Shown piece by piece: positions 41,588 to 49,196 of a stretch of DNA of 64,000 nt; positions within the stretch are counted from its first letter, which is position 1, and every line of letters starts with the position of its first letter. The stretch spans positions 186,001 to 250,000 of the forward strand of contig NZ_FXTA01000002.1 in NCBI RefSeq assembly GCF_900182645.1. Reading direction: 5' to 3'. This DNA comes from Flavobacterium resistens. Its GTDB lineage: Bacteria; Bacteroidota; Bacteroidia; Flavobacteriales; Flavobacteriaceae. A program made the translations under genes and the position numbers. Under the pieces are notes generated by a model. That model saw only the letters and a program-made list of their open reading frames with translations, was not told the origin of the DNA and did no database searches.

Positions 41588-42928
41588 ATGAAAAAAACAG
41601 CTCTATTTTCAACTTTATTATTGGTCTTTATTAGCTGCAATACTGAAATTGAAATTCCAAAATTAGAATGTACACAACCTGATTTTACGGTAAACAAAAC
41701 AGTCGAAAAAGTGTATGAGCTCTCGAGTCCAACGGCCAGACAATATACATATGATGACATTATAGAAGCCTATGTCGTTTCAAGTGATGAAGAAGGTAAT
41801 TTTTTTAAAACTATTTCGTTTCAAACAAAACCTATTGGAAAAAATAAGGCAATCGGATTTAGTGCTCCTCTCGATGCTTCAAATTCGTACATAAATTATA
41901 GAGTAGGGAATAAGGTTTACGTAAAACTTAAAAATCAGTTTACAGATTTGTATTATGGCGGGTTAAGAGTTGGAAGCTTGTATGTAAGTGGTTCAGGCGA
42001 TCCTACGATTGGAAGAATTTCACAAAATGAATTTAAAAATGTTTTGAATGCGTCATGCACAACGATCGATGAAAATCAATTAATAGAATCGATTTCTATT
42101 GAAGAAGCTTTGAACGATTCGAAATTAAATACTTTGATTGAACTTAACAATGTTGAATTTACAGAAGAAGCTTTAGGACGTCATTACTTTGAAGAAACCA
42201 ATAATGTAGGAGGTTCAACGAATTGGAATTTAAGAGATAATACAGGAAATCAGATTATTTTCAGAACCAGCGGTTATGCAAAATTTGCGGATCATTTTGT
42301 TCCGCAAGGAAGCGGTAAAGTTCGCGGAATTTTGACCAAGTTTGGATCAGATTATCAATTTATGGTTCGGTTTGAAAGTGATATTAAAATGGACGGAAAA
42401 AGAAATACTCCGGTTTTTGCAGAAGATTTTCAGTCGGTTAAAAACAATGTAAATTTCGTGCTTCCGGGTTGGAGTAACATCGTTGAAAAAGCGACAAAAC
42501 TATGGAAAAGTATGGTGTATTCAGGAAACGGATATGCCGAGTTTAACACCACAAGTACAACTGCTGCTGAAAATATTGCCTGGCTGATTTCTCCAAAAAT
42601 TAATTTAACAGGTTATAAAAATCCTGTATTGTCTTTTAGAAGCGCACAGCATGATCTAAAGGCAGATTCGGCGTTGAATACACTAGAAGTTTATGTTTCG
42701 TCAAATTTTGACGGTTCTAATATCACGAAAGCAAAATGGACAAGATTAGAAGCAAAAATCCCTTCGCTTGCCACACCTGCCCGACAATTTATAAGTTCAG
42801 GCGGAATTGATTTGTCAGCTTATTCAGGAAATATCAATATTGCATTTCGATATGTTGGATCTGGAAAAGACAAGACTCTCAATGGCGCCTTTATGGTTGA
42901 TGACGTGAAGATTTTTGGCGAAAAGTAG
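41588..42928 (+). CDS. DUF5689 surface lipoprotein with C-terminal beta-sandwich
   Basis: A 446-residue lipoprotein; lipobox VFISC sets Cys18 as lipid site (Cys-Asn-Thr). Residues about 45-265 are the DUF5689 region (YTYDDIIEAYVVSSDEEGNFFKTISFQ start), followed by a choice-of-anchor-J or MAM-like beta-sandwich to the end (FAEDFQSVKNNVNFVLPGWSNI ... FMVDDVKIFGEK). It probably sits on the outer surface and binds ligand for the TonB receptor encoded just upstream. Substrate unknown. Confidence 0.88.
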   Translation: MKKTALFSTLLLVFISCNTEIEIPKLECTQPDFTVNKTVEKVYELSSPTARQYTYDDIIEAYVVSSDEEGNFFKTISFQTKPIGKNKAIGFSAPLDASNSYINYRVGNKVYVKLKNQFTDLYYGGLRVGSLYVSGSGDPTIGRISQNEFKNVLNASCTTIDENQLIESISIEEALNDSKLNTLIELNNVEFTEEALGRHYFEETNNVGGSTNWNLRDNTGNQIIFRTSGYAKFADHFVPQGSGKVRGILTKFGSDYQFMVRFESDIKMDGKRNTPVFAEDFQSVKNNVNFVLPGWSNIVEKATKLWKSMVYSGNGYAEFNTTSTTAAENIAWLISPKINLTGYKNPVLSFRSAQHDLKADSALNTLEVYVSSNFDGSNITKAKWTRLEAKIPSLATPARQFISSGGIDLSAYSGNINIAFRYVGSGKDKTLNGAFMVDDVKIFGEK

Positions 42929-43045
42929 GTAATTATTTTTTTGATTTCGAGGAAAAAAAATAATGGTAGTTGTTTTTGAGATTTAAACTATTAGAATTTG
43001 TCAGAATTTTGTATTTTGGTCATCCCAAATTAATACAAGAACAAA

Positions 43046-43912
43046 ATGAAAACCTACTTTATCGCCATCTTGATGATGGTATTCCCATGTTTGATGCACA
43101 GCCAGGATCAGGCCGATGCCGTTAAATTAAAGCAGATCAACATTGTAAAGACAAATTACCAAAACTCAAAAGATGGTGAAATTGTAAACAAAACGGTTGT
43201 TTTTAAAGACGGAAAAATTCAGACAATCACAACTTCAGATGTTGTTCAGCACTTCTCTTACAATAAAAATGGCTTGTTGGATATGACTGTAAAAGATAAA
43301 GTTGGAAGCGACTGGAAAGAGGTCGTAAATTATACTTATGATGCAGACAACAACATTATCAAATTTGTAAAAAAATATCAGGAAGGACCTGATTATATTA
43401 CAAAAGTTGTGACTTTCTTTTACGAAGGAGCACGAGTAAAAGTAACGACTAAAAAAAGTACCAATCATCAGAATTTAGTGGAAGATATTGAATACATTGT
43501 AGAAAACGGAATTATTGTACGACGTACTTCACGTGATAGAAACAAACAGATTATTGGCAAAATCGAATATGTATATGTAAATGATAATGTATCAAAACAC
43601 AAAGGATTGGTTGGAGATAAAATCTCGAAATCATTTACTTATGATGATAAAAAATCGGTCGATCAAATAATTGTTCAAAGCCTTTTCGGGGATAATTACA
43701 GGATAATTGTACCAATGATTTCGTATCATGAAGAAGAATTTGCATTTGAATCGATTTCATACAATAATGAAATGAATTTCAGTCCATCATCAACGGCTTT
43801 AATTGCGGTAAGCAGAAAGTATAAATACAACAAACTGAATTTTCCAATTTCATGTTCTCAGATTGAAGAAAACGGAATTGTAAAAACAGAAAAAACGTTT
43901 ATTTACGAATAA
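43046..43912 (+). CDS. Exported protein of unknown function, YD-like strands
   Basis: A 288-residue protein with a signal peptide ending around PCLMHSQDQ. The mature part is rich in short tyrosine-containing strands: HFSYNKNGLLDMTV, NYTYDADNNIIKFV, FTYDDKKSVDQII, YKYNKLNFPISC; these resemble YD/RHS-type repeats in single copy and suggest a beta-fold. No catalytic motif. A perfect long hairpin follows, so it is a single-gene transcript. Exported to periplasm or outer membrane. Confidence 0.75.
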   Translation: MKTYFIAILMMVFPCLMHSQDQADAVKLKQINIVKTNYQNSKDGEIVNKTVVFKDGKIQTITTSDVVQHFSYNKNGLLDMTVKDKVGSDWKEVVNYTYDADNNIIKFVKKYQEGPDYITKVVTFFYEGARVKVTTKKSTNHQNLVEDIEYIVENGIIVRRTSRDRNKQIIGKIEYVYVNDNVSKHKGLVGDKISKSFTYDDKKSVDQIIVQSLFGDNYRIIVPMISYHEEEFAFESISYNNEMNFSPSSTALIAVSRKYKYNKLNFPISCSQIEENGIVKTEKTFIYE

Positions 43913-43935
43913 ACAGTTTTAGATAAAATTTGGAT

Positions 43936-43990
43936 ACCATTTATAAATTAGGTTTTATTGCCTGATTTATAAATGGTTTATTTTTTTAAT
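43936..43990 (+). terminator. Terminator before hflX
   Basis: Arms ACCATTTATAAAT (43936-43948) and ATTTATAAATGGT (43965-43977) are perfectly paired, with inner AGG/CCT pairing, followed by a T-rich run. Confidence 0.85.
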
Positions 43991-44016
43991 TAGAATTTAA
44001 AATTGAAATTCTATAA

Positions 44017-44046
44017 TTGTAAGTAGTGTACAAATGATTAAATTTG
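44017..44046 (+). promoter_or_regulatory. Promoter of hflX
   Basis: TTG (44017-44019), 19 bases, TAAATTTG (44039-44046), a full Bacteroidota-type promoter. The leader would be about 12 bases. Confidence 0.7.
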
Positions 44047-44062
44047 TAGCTTATTTTAAGAT

Positions 44063-45292
44063 ATGTTAGAGAAAGAAGTTATAAATTTTGAGAGAACAGC
44101 CATTGTTGGTATTATTACTCAAAATCAAAGTGAGGAAAAACTTAACGAATATTTAGACGAATTAGAGTTTTTGACTTTTACCGCAGGAGGTGAAGTTATA
44201 AAACGCTTTTCGCAAAAAATGGAACGCCCGAATCCGAAGACTTTTGTGGGTACGGGAAAAATAGACGAAATCAATCTTTTTGTAAAAGAAAACGGAATAT
44301 CGACGGTTATTTTTGATGATGAGTTAACTCCATCTCAGCAAAAAAATATCTCAAGAATTATTGATGCAAAAATCTTAGACAGAACAAACTTAATCTTAGA
44401 TATTTTTGCGCAAAGAGCTGAAACGTCTTATGCAAGAACTCAGGTTGAGCTCGCACAATGTATCTATTTGTTACCAAGACTTTCTGGTTTATGGACTCAC
44501 CTTGAGCGTCAAAAAGGAGGTATTGGTATGCGTGGACCTGGTGAAACGGAGATTGAAACAGATAGACGTATCGTTCGTGACCGAATTTCGCTTTTGAAAG
44601 ATAAAATCAAAACGATAGATAAACAAATGAGTATTCAGCGAAGCAATCGCGGAGCAATGGTTCGTGTGGCATTGGTTGGATATACAAATGTTGGGAAATC
44701 AACGTTGATGAATGCAGTTGGTAAAAGTGAAGTTTTTGTTGAGAATAAATTGTTTGCAACTTTAGATACAACAGTTCGAAAAGTGGTAATTAAAAATCTC
44801 CCATTTTTGCTTTCGGATACTGTTGGATTTATTCGAAAATTGCCAACGCAATTAGTAGATTCTTTTAAAAGTACATTGGATGAGGTTCGTGAAGCTGATT
44901 TGTTATTGCATGTTGTAGATATTTCGCATCCGGATTTTGAAGATCATATTGAATCTGTAAATCAAATTTTGCAGGATATTAAGGCGCATGAAAAACCGGT
45001 TATTATGGTTTTTAATAAAATTGATGCCTACAAACATTTGACAATAGAGGAAGATGATTTGATTACAGAGAAAACCAGAAAACACTGGACGCTCGATGAA
45101 TGGAAACAAACCTGGATGAGTAATGTTGGTCATGATAAAACATTGTTTATTTCGGCGACACAAAAACAAAATTTTGAGGAATTTAGAGAAATGGTTTATG
45201 AGGCTGTTCGCCAAATTCATATCACGAGATTCCCTTATAATAAGTTTTTGTATCCGGATTATAAAGATGCAATTGAAAAAGAAGAAGAATAA
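44063..45292 (+). CDS. hflX: GTPase HflX
   Basis: A 409-residue ribosome-splitting GTPase active under stress. The N-terminal HflX domain (about 1-185) has NPKTFVGTGKIDEI, DRTNLILDIFAQRA and the glycine-rich linker GGIGMRGPGETEIETDRR. The G domain has G1 GYTNVGKST (206-214), G3 DTVGFI and G4 NKID. Order and length fit the family. It has its own promoter and terminator. Confidence 0.97.
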   Translation: MLEKEVINFERTAIVGIITQNQSEEKLNEYLDELEFLTFTAGGEVIKRFSQKMERPNPKTFVGTGKIDEINLFVKENGISTVIFDDELTPSQQKNISRIIDAKILDRTNLILDIFAQRAETSYARTQVELAQCIYLLPRLSGLWTHLERQKGGIGMRGPGETEIETDRRIVRDRISLLKDKIKTIDKQMSIQRSNRGAMVRVALVGYTNVGKSTLMNAVGKSEVFVENKLFATLDTTVRKVVIKNLPFLLSDTVGFIRKLPTQLVDSFKSTLDEVREADLLLHVVDISHPDFEDHIESVNQILQDIKAHEKPVIMVFNKIDAYKHLTIEEDDLITEKTRKHWTLDEWKQTWMSNVGHDKTLFISATQKQNFEEFREMVYEAVRQIHITRFPYNKFLYPDYKDAIEKEEE

Positions 45293-45297
45293 AATGG

Positions 45298-45333
45298 AAA
45301 CGGCTTTTGATACATTCAAAAGCCGTTTTTTGT
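45298..45333 (+). terminator. Terminator after hflX
   Basis: AAACGGCTTTTGA and TCAAAAGCCGTTT arms with a short loop, then a T-run. Confidence 0.9.
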
Positions 45334-45399
45334 TTTGCCATAGATTTAAGGATATATCAATTTAGCTTTTCCATAAGATTTATTAAAATGGATATTTCA

Positions 45400-45407
45400 T
45401 ATCTTTG
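45400..45407 (+). promoter_or_regulatory. -7 box directly before the zeta-toxin-like gene
   Basis: TATCTTTG, an exact TAnnTTTG, ends five bases before the ATG at 45413, so the transcript may be leaderless. No clear -33 TTG. Confidence 0.5.
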
Positions 45408-45412
45408 TTTAA

Positions 45413-45996
45413 ATGAGTAAGAATTTATATATAATTGCTGGTTGCAATGGAGCAGGTAAAACTACTGCATCCTTTACAATATTACCTGAAATTTTAGATT
45501 GTAAAGAGTTTGTAAATGCAGATGAAATTGCAAAAGGCCTCTCTCCATTTCAGCCAGAAAAAGTTGCTTTTGAAGCGGGCAGAATTATGCTTCACAGAAT
45601 AAATGAACTTTTGATTAACAATGAAGTTTTTGCTTTTGAAACGACTCTTGCCACTAAAAGTTATAAGTCTAAAGTCAAAATTGCTCAAGACAAAAAGTAT
45701 AAAGTAGTACTTTTGTTTTTTGGTTGCAAGATGTTGATTTAGCAATTGAAAGAGTGAAAACCAGAGTTAAGGAAGGTGGGCATAATATTGAAAATGATGT
45801 AATTAAGCGTAGATATATAAATGGAATAAATAATTTATTTAATATATATTTGCCTATAGTTGATGAAGCGATGATTTTTGATAATTCATTCGGTAAACCT
45901 GAATTAATTGCAGAAAAAATGTTTGATACTGAGATTGATATAATCAACGAAATTAAATACAATAGACTTAAAAAGTTTTACAATGAAAACATATAA
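45413..45996 (+). pseudogene. Zeta-toxin-like kinase broken by a frameshift
   Basis: Part 1 (45413-45742) has the P-loop AGCNGAGKTT (9-18), NADEIAKGLSPF and FAFETTLATKSY, as in zeta-toxin family kinases, which phosphorylate UDP-sugar precursors or other small targets. Part 2 (from about 45720 to 45996) continues in the next frame with QDVDLAIERVKTRVKEGGHN and VIKRRYINGI, the usual second half. The break lies in a T6 run (45716-45721): one added T would give LLFFWLQDVD, the expected sequence. Restored length would be about 194 residues. A real lesion, a sequencing error or slippage at the T run are all possible. Confidence 0.8.
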
Positions 45997-46138
45997 AAGA
46001 TCGGCTACTCAAACTAAAATTTTAGATTCAATGGATCTTGTTTATGAGAAATTAATTGAGTTCAAGAAGAAATCAAATAGCGAATTAGTTATTATGAAAG
46101 ATGATAAAATAGTAAAAATAAAAGCTAAGTCATTATAA
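45983..46138 (+). CDS. Small protein overlapping the zeta-toxin-like gene, possible antitoxin
   Basis: A 51-residue protein (ATG at 45983, TAA at 46136) that overlaps the end of the kinase frame by 14 bases, so translation is likely coupled. Basic start MKTYKRSATQTKILDSMD, then a helix LVYEKLIEFKKKSNSE and a short beta-like LVIMKDDKIVKIKAKSL. No known family recognised; size, order and overlap suggest an antitoxin or partner. Confidence 0.65.
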   Translation: MKTYKRSATQTKILDSMDLVYEKLIEFKKKSNSELVIMKDDKIVKIKAKSL

Positions 46139-46145
46139 AAATGTT

Positions 46146-46173
46146 AACCCTCTTTATTTAGAGGGTTTTTTAA
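46146..46173 (+). terminator. Terminator after the zeta-toxin-like locus
   Basis: AACCCTC and GAGGGTT arms around TTTATTTA, then six T. Confidence 0.85.
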
Positions 46174-46200
46174 TGTTTAAAAGAAGCCAATTGTTTGAAT

Positions 46201-46275
46201 CTAGCCCCGATGGAGGCGTTATCCTTGCTGGCCCGAGAGGGCAACAGCGAGATATAGCCGAGAGCGGGAAACCAT
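46201..46275. repeat. GC-rich interspersed palindromic element
   Basis: Three nested pairings: outer CCCG (46206) with CGGG; middle GGC..TATC with GATA..GCC; inner CTTGCTG-GCCC-GAGA-GGGC-AA-CAGCGAG. I recall elements starting TAGCCCCGAT and ending AGCGGGAAA as frequent in Flavobacterium-like genomes. GC-rich in an AT-rich background, between converging genes. Confidence 0.8.
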
Positions 46276-46310
46276 GTTTGTTAAAATGTCTTTTGCGATG
46301 CTTCTGAAAA

Positions 46311-47261
46311 TTAGAATCCGAAATTAACTCCTAAACCAAAAACTTCTCTGGTTTGGAGTCCTGCAAATGCATTATCATCATAAATAGCTTGGAATGATAA
46401 ATTGGCTGATAAAAATTTGTTGATTTTCATGATAATATTCAGCGAATAATTGATGTCGACGTTTTGAGGATCTTCCAGATAGTTTGAATAAAGATTTAAT
46501 GTGTTTTCGGCTGTTACATTGGTCATGATTGCCAGTTTGTAATAAACTGAAGCGTAAAAACCCAACTCATATCGCATACTTTTGCCTTCATCAACACCAA
46601 AATAAGCGCCATCGACATACGGCAGACCGGTAAATCTATCGACTCCGGTTGTATAAGCATTGTCTACAAAAGTGAATTTTGAAGTTAGTGGTGCGAAATT
46701 TATTTTAAGATTATCATCTTTTGTCCAATAAATACCGGGACCTGTTGTAAGATAACCAGGAGACATGAATTTCGTTTGTTCTGTCCTGATTTGTTTTCCG
46801 TTGACGTCCTGACCGTAAATGTAACCAGTAGAAAACTGTGTTCTAAAATTCAGGAAGTAAGAGTAGTACCATTGCCCAAAAGCCTTTTTTCCGAGAATGG
46901 AATTGAATTCTAAGCGGTCATCTGTTTTTTTTGTAAAGTCGTCATTTTTGGTTTGTAGAAGACCGTATGATGCTAAAACTTTGTTGTCCCAAGTTAGATC
47001 GTCCTTTTTGTAATTAAAATCGTAGTTGATTCCTAAAGTTCCTGAAAAGCTGTCCTCTCCACCGGCAATCCAGTTGTTGAAGCTCGACTGATTTAATAAA
47101 AGTGAGACAGTTCCTTTTGTTTTCCAGCCTTCTCCTTCGATGGTGTCGTTAATTTTTTTCACTGCTTTTTCAGTGTTCTGAATTAACTCTTTTTCTGAAT
47201 TTTGGGCTTGTAAAAATGTGAAGTTTACTAAAACGAAAAGTAATAGGGTTAGCTTTTTCAT
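46311..47261 (-). CDS. DUF3078 outer-membrane protein
   Basis: A 316-residue exported protein; signal peptide ends near TFLQAQNS. The mature part has GWKTKGTVSLLLNQSSFNNWIAGGEDSFSGT, the hallmark of DUF3078, then repeated amphipathic strands and a final strand ending EVFGLGVNFGF, so it is probably a beta-barrel. Function unknown. It is the last gene of the suf-side minus-strand run, 79 bases after the DUF2480 gene. Confidence 0.9.
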   Translation of the reverse strand: MKKLTLLLFVLVNFTFLQAQNSEKELIQNTEKAVKKINDTIEGEGWKTKGTVSLLLNQSSFNNWIAGGEDSFSGTLGINYDFNYKKDDLTWDNKVLASYGLLQTKNDDFTKKTDDRLEFNSILGKKAFGQWYYSYFLNFRTQFSTGYIYGQDVNGKQIRTEQTKFMSPGYLTTGPGIYWTKDDNLKINFAPLTSKFTFVDNAYTTGVDRFTGLPYVDGAYFGVDEGKSMRYELGFYASVYYKLAIMTNVTAENTLNLYSNYLEDPQNVDINYSLNIIMKINKFLSANLSFQAIYDDNAFAGLQTREVFGLGVNFGF

Positions 47262-47340
47262 GGTTTTTAGTTTAGAAGTGTATAAACAAATATACTAAAA
47301 ACCGATAAAAGCTTAAGCGTTAATTGATTGTAAAAGCAGG

Positions 47341-47850
47341 TTATTTCTTAGATTCTTTGTATAAAGGTACTGCAGAACAAGCTTCGCCATACATTATGCT
47401 TCTTGCAAATGGCTGTAAATAGGTTGTAGCTAAAATATACGCACGCATTGGAACTGGTTTTTTGGAACAGCCTTTTACAATTACAGGTTTATTTTTGTAA
47501 GCTGAATAATCTATGTTTTTTAAGATTTCTTCGTATAAACTAGCGTCTAAATCTTCTATGGTTCCGTTAACCACTTTTTTAGCAAAAGGCGCTAAGTGGA
47601 CACTTACTAAAATCAAAGCCCAAGCCGGAATAATGGCGTCTGTACTACAATGTACTGCTACATATTGATCTTGATATTGTGACCAATCGTGATTTTTTAA
47701 GTGTTCTCTAAAGTCTTTTTCTTTCAATAGAAATCCTTCCAAAAGCCATTGCGAAATGTCAATTTGCACACGCATTCCCTTTGGATAATAATCCTCAAGA
47801 TCAAAAACTTCTAAAGCACTATTGGCAACTTTATTGATGATTTCTTCCAT
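47341..47850 (-). CDS. DUF2480 family protein
   Basis: A 169-residue soluble protein. Features: DYYPKGMRVQIDISQWLLEGFLLKEKDFRE at the start, HCSTDAIIPAWALILVSVHLAPFAKKV in the middle and KGCSKKPVPMRAYILATTYLQPFARSIMYGEACSAVPLY at the end (given in parts of the frame). The conserved Cys residues in CSTDA, GCSKK and EACSAVP could bind metal or a cluster. It is found behind suf genes in Bacteroidota, suggesting a role in iron-sulfur protein maturation, but this is unproven. Confidence 0.87.
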   Translation of the reverse strand: MEEIINKVANSALEVFDLEDYYPKGMRVQIDISQWLLEGFLLKEKDFREHLKNHDWSQYQDQYVAVHCSTDAIIPAWALILVSVHLAPFAKKVVNGTIEDLDASLYEEILKNIDYSAYKNKPVIVKGCSKKPVPMRAYILATTYLQPFARSIMYGEACSAVPLYKESKK

Positions 47851-47860
47851 ATGAAAAAGG

Positions 47861-47921
47861 GTTTCAAGTTTAAAGTTTCAGGTTTCACGTTATGAAAAAC
47901 TTGAAACTTTAAACTTGAAAC
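47861..47921. repeat. MITE-like palindromic element between DUF2480 gene and DUF59 gene
   Basis: Two 25-nt arms (47861-47885 and 47897-47921) match at 24 of 25 bases and are separated by 11 bases. They are built from the words GTTTCAAGTTT, AAAGTTTCA and GGTTT, the same words found at the ends of the four-helix-bundle insertion at 54.1-54.7 kb. It has no coding capacity. Confidence 0.85.
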
Positions 47922-47929
47922 AAATATTT

Positions 47930-48253
47930 TTAAAGCATTCCTAATTCTAATTTAGCTTCTTCGCTCATTAAGTCTTTGCTCCAAGGTGGATCGAAAGTGA
48001 TTTCTACGTCAACATCTTTGATGTTTTCGATCGTTTTTACTTTCTCTTCTACTTCTCTTGGTAAGCTTTCTGCAACTGGGCAGTTTGGAGATGTAAGTGT
48101 CATTAAGATTTTCACTTCGTAATCGGTATTTACCATTACGTCGTAAATTAATCCTAATTCATAAATATCAACAGGAATCTCAGGATCGTAAATTCCTTTT
48201 AAAACTTTTACGATTGATTCTCCTAATTCGTTTGTATCGATTTCTTGTTCCAT
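47930..48253 (-). CDS. DUF59 (MIP18-like/SufT-type) iron-sulfur assembly factor
   Basis: A 107-residue protein of the DUF59 family, which helps insert iron-sulfur clusters into target proteins. Family marks: GIYDPEIPVDIYELGLIYDV and MTLTSPNCPVAESLP with the conserved Cys58, then DPPWSKDLMSEEAKLELG. It lies in the suf region between sufE and the DUF2480 gene, as is common in Bacteroidota. The name sufT is often used for such genes, but I leave the symbol open. Confidence 0.92.
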   Translation of the reverse strand: MEQEIDTNELGESIVKVLKGIYDPEIPVDIYELGLIYDVMVNTDYEVKILMTLTSPNCPVAESLPREVEEKVKTIENIKDVDVEITFDPPWSKDLMSEEAKLELGML

Positions 48254-48270
48254 TTTTATTTTTTGTTTTT

Positions 48271-48321
48271 ACCATTAAGATATTAAGCTTAACACTTTAT
48301 GAACCTTAATGTCTTAATGGT
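48271..48321. repeat. Palindromic element between DUF59 gene and sufE
   Basis: Arms ACCATTAAGATATTAAG (48271-48287) and CTTAATGTCTTAATGGT (48305-48321), one mismatch, loop 17 bases. A different sequence family from the element at 47861. Confidence 0.85.
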
Positions 48322-48331
48322 TTAAATTTTT

Positions 48332-48757
48332 TTAATTTTTGTTTTTTGCATCAAAAGCCAAAGCATACATTTTGATGTTTTTAATCATCGAAACCAAACC
48401 GTTGGCGCGAGTTGCTGATAAATGTTCTTTTAATCCGATTTCGTCAATGAATTCAGTATCAGCATTTATGATATCTGATGCTTTTTGGTTGGAGAAAGCG
48501 CGAATTAAAATTGCAATAATTCCTTTAGTCAAAATCGCATCACTATCTGCTGTGAAAACAATTTTATCGTCGTTTTGTTCGCCTTGCAACCAAACTTTCG
48601 ACTGGCAGCCTTTGATTAAATTCTCGTCGACTTTGTATTCTTCTTTAATTAACGGAAGACTTTTTCCAAGTTCGATGATGTACTCATAACGCTGCATCCA
48701 GTCGTCGAACATTGAAAATTCGTCTATTATTTCGTCTTGTATTTCTTTTATTGTCAT
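48332..48757 (-). CDS. sufE: Sulfur acceptor SufE
   Basis: A 141-residue protein that takes sulfur from the cysteine desulfurase SufS and passes it to SufB. The acceptor is Cys51 in NLIKGCQSKVWLQG. The C-terminal helix LSATRANGLVSMIKNIKMYA is typical. It starts two bases before a small lipoprotein gene ends upstream, so co-transcription with sufS is likely. Confidence 0.95.
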   Translation of the reverse strand: MTIKEIQDEIIDEFSMFDDWMQRYEYIIELGKSLPLIKEEYKVDENLIKGCQSKVWLQGEQNDDKIVFTADSDAILTKGIIAILIRAFSNQKASDIINADTEFIDEIGLKEHLSATRANGLVSMIKNIKMYALAFDAKNKN

Positions 48758-48759
48758 AA

Positions 48760-49185
48760 TTATTCTTTAGCAAAATCAACCAGCAAATTTACCAGTTTTT
48801 CTATTTCCTTTGGAGGAAACCCATTATCGAAGCCTTTTGTTTCGTAGGTTTTTTGATTTTGAGTTATTTTTAAATTTCCAATTGCTGCGCCGTCATAAAA
48901 ACGTTTTTCTGTCGGAGCTTTCAAGTTTGGAATATTTTCTAAATTTATTTTTGAAAATTCAGTTACAATTTGTTTCCATTTTGCGTCGTCAATTTTCTTT
49001 TCTACAGGTTCTGCGTTTCTGCCGTTTGTGACTGCTGCTGTTTTATTTTGAACAATTATCTTTTTAAAAACACCTCTTGAAACTGCAGAATATTCCATTT
49101 TTGTAGTTGTCATATCTGCTAATTTTTGGCTTGAACAGCCAGTTGCGATGAAGATTGTGAAGAATAAAAAAGATAATAGTCTCAT
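48760..49185 (-). CDS. Small lipoprotein inside the suf region
   Basis: A 141-residue lipoprotein with lipobox FIATGC, lipidation at Cys17. The mature part includes SAVSRGVFKKIIVQNKTA and a C-terminal pattern NGFPPKEIEKLVNLLVDF. The middle RFYDGAAIGNLKIT is a plain beta-strand pair. Function unknown. It sits between sufS and sufE with gaps of 11 and 2 bases, so it is surely in the operon although the rest of the pathway is cytoplasmic. I recall similar small lipoproteins beside sufE in related genomes. Confidence 0.8.
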   Translation of the reverse strand: MRLLSFLFFTIFIATGCSSQKLADMTTTKMEYSAVSRGVFKKIIVQNKTAAVTNGRNAEPVEKKIDDAKWKQIVTEFSKINLENIPNLKAPTEKRFYDGAAIGNLKITQNQKTYETKGFDNGFPPKEIEKLVNLLVDFAKE

Positions 49186-49196
49186 AAAATGTTTTT

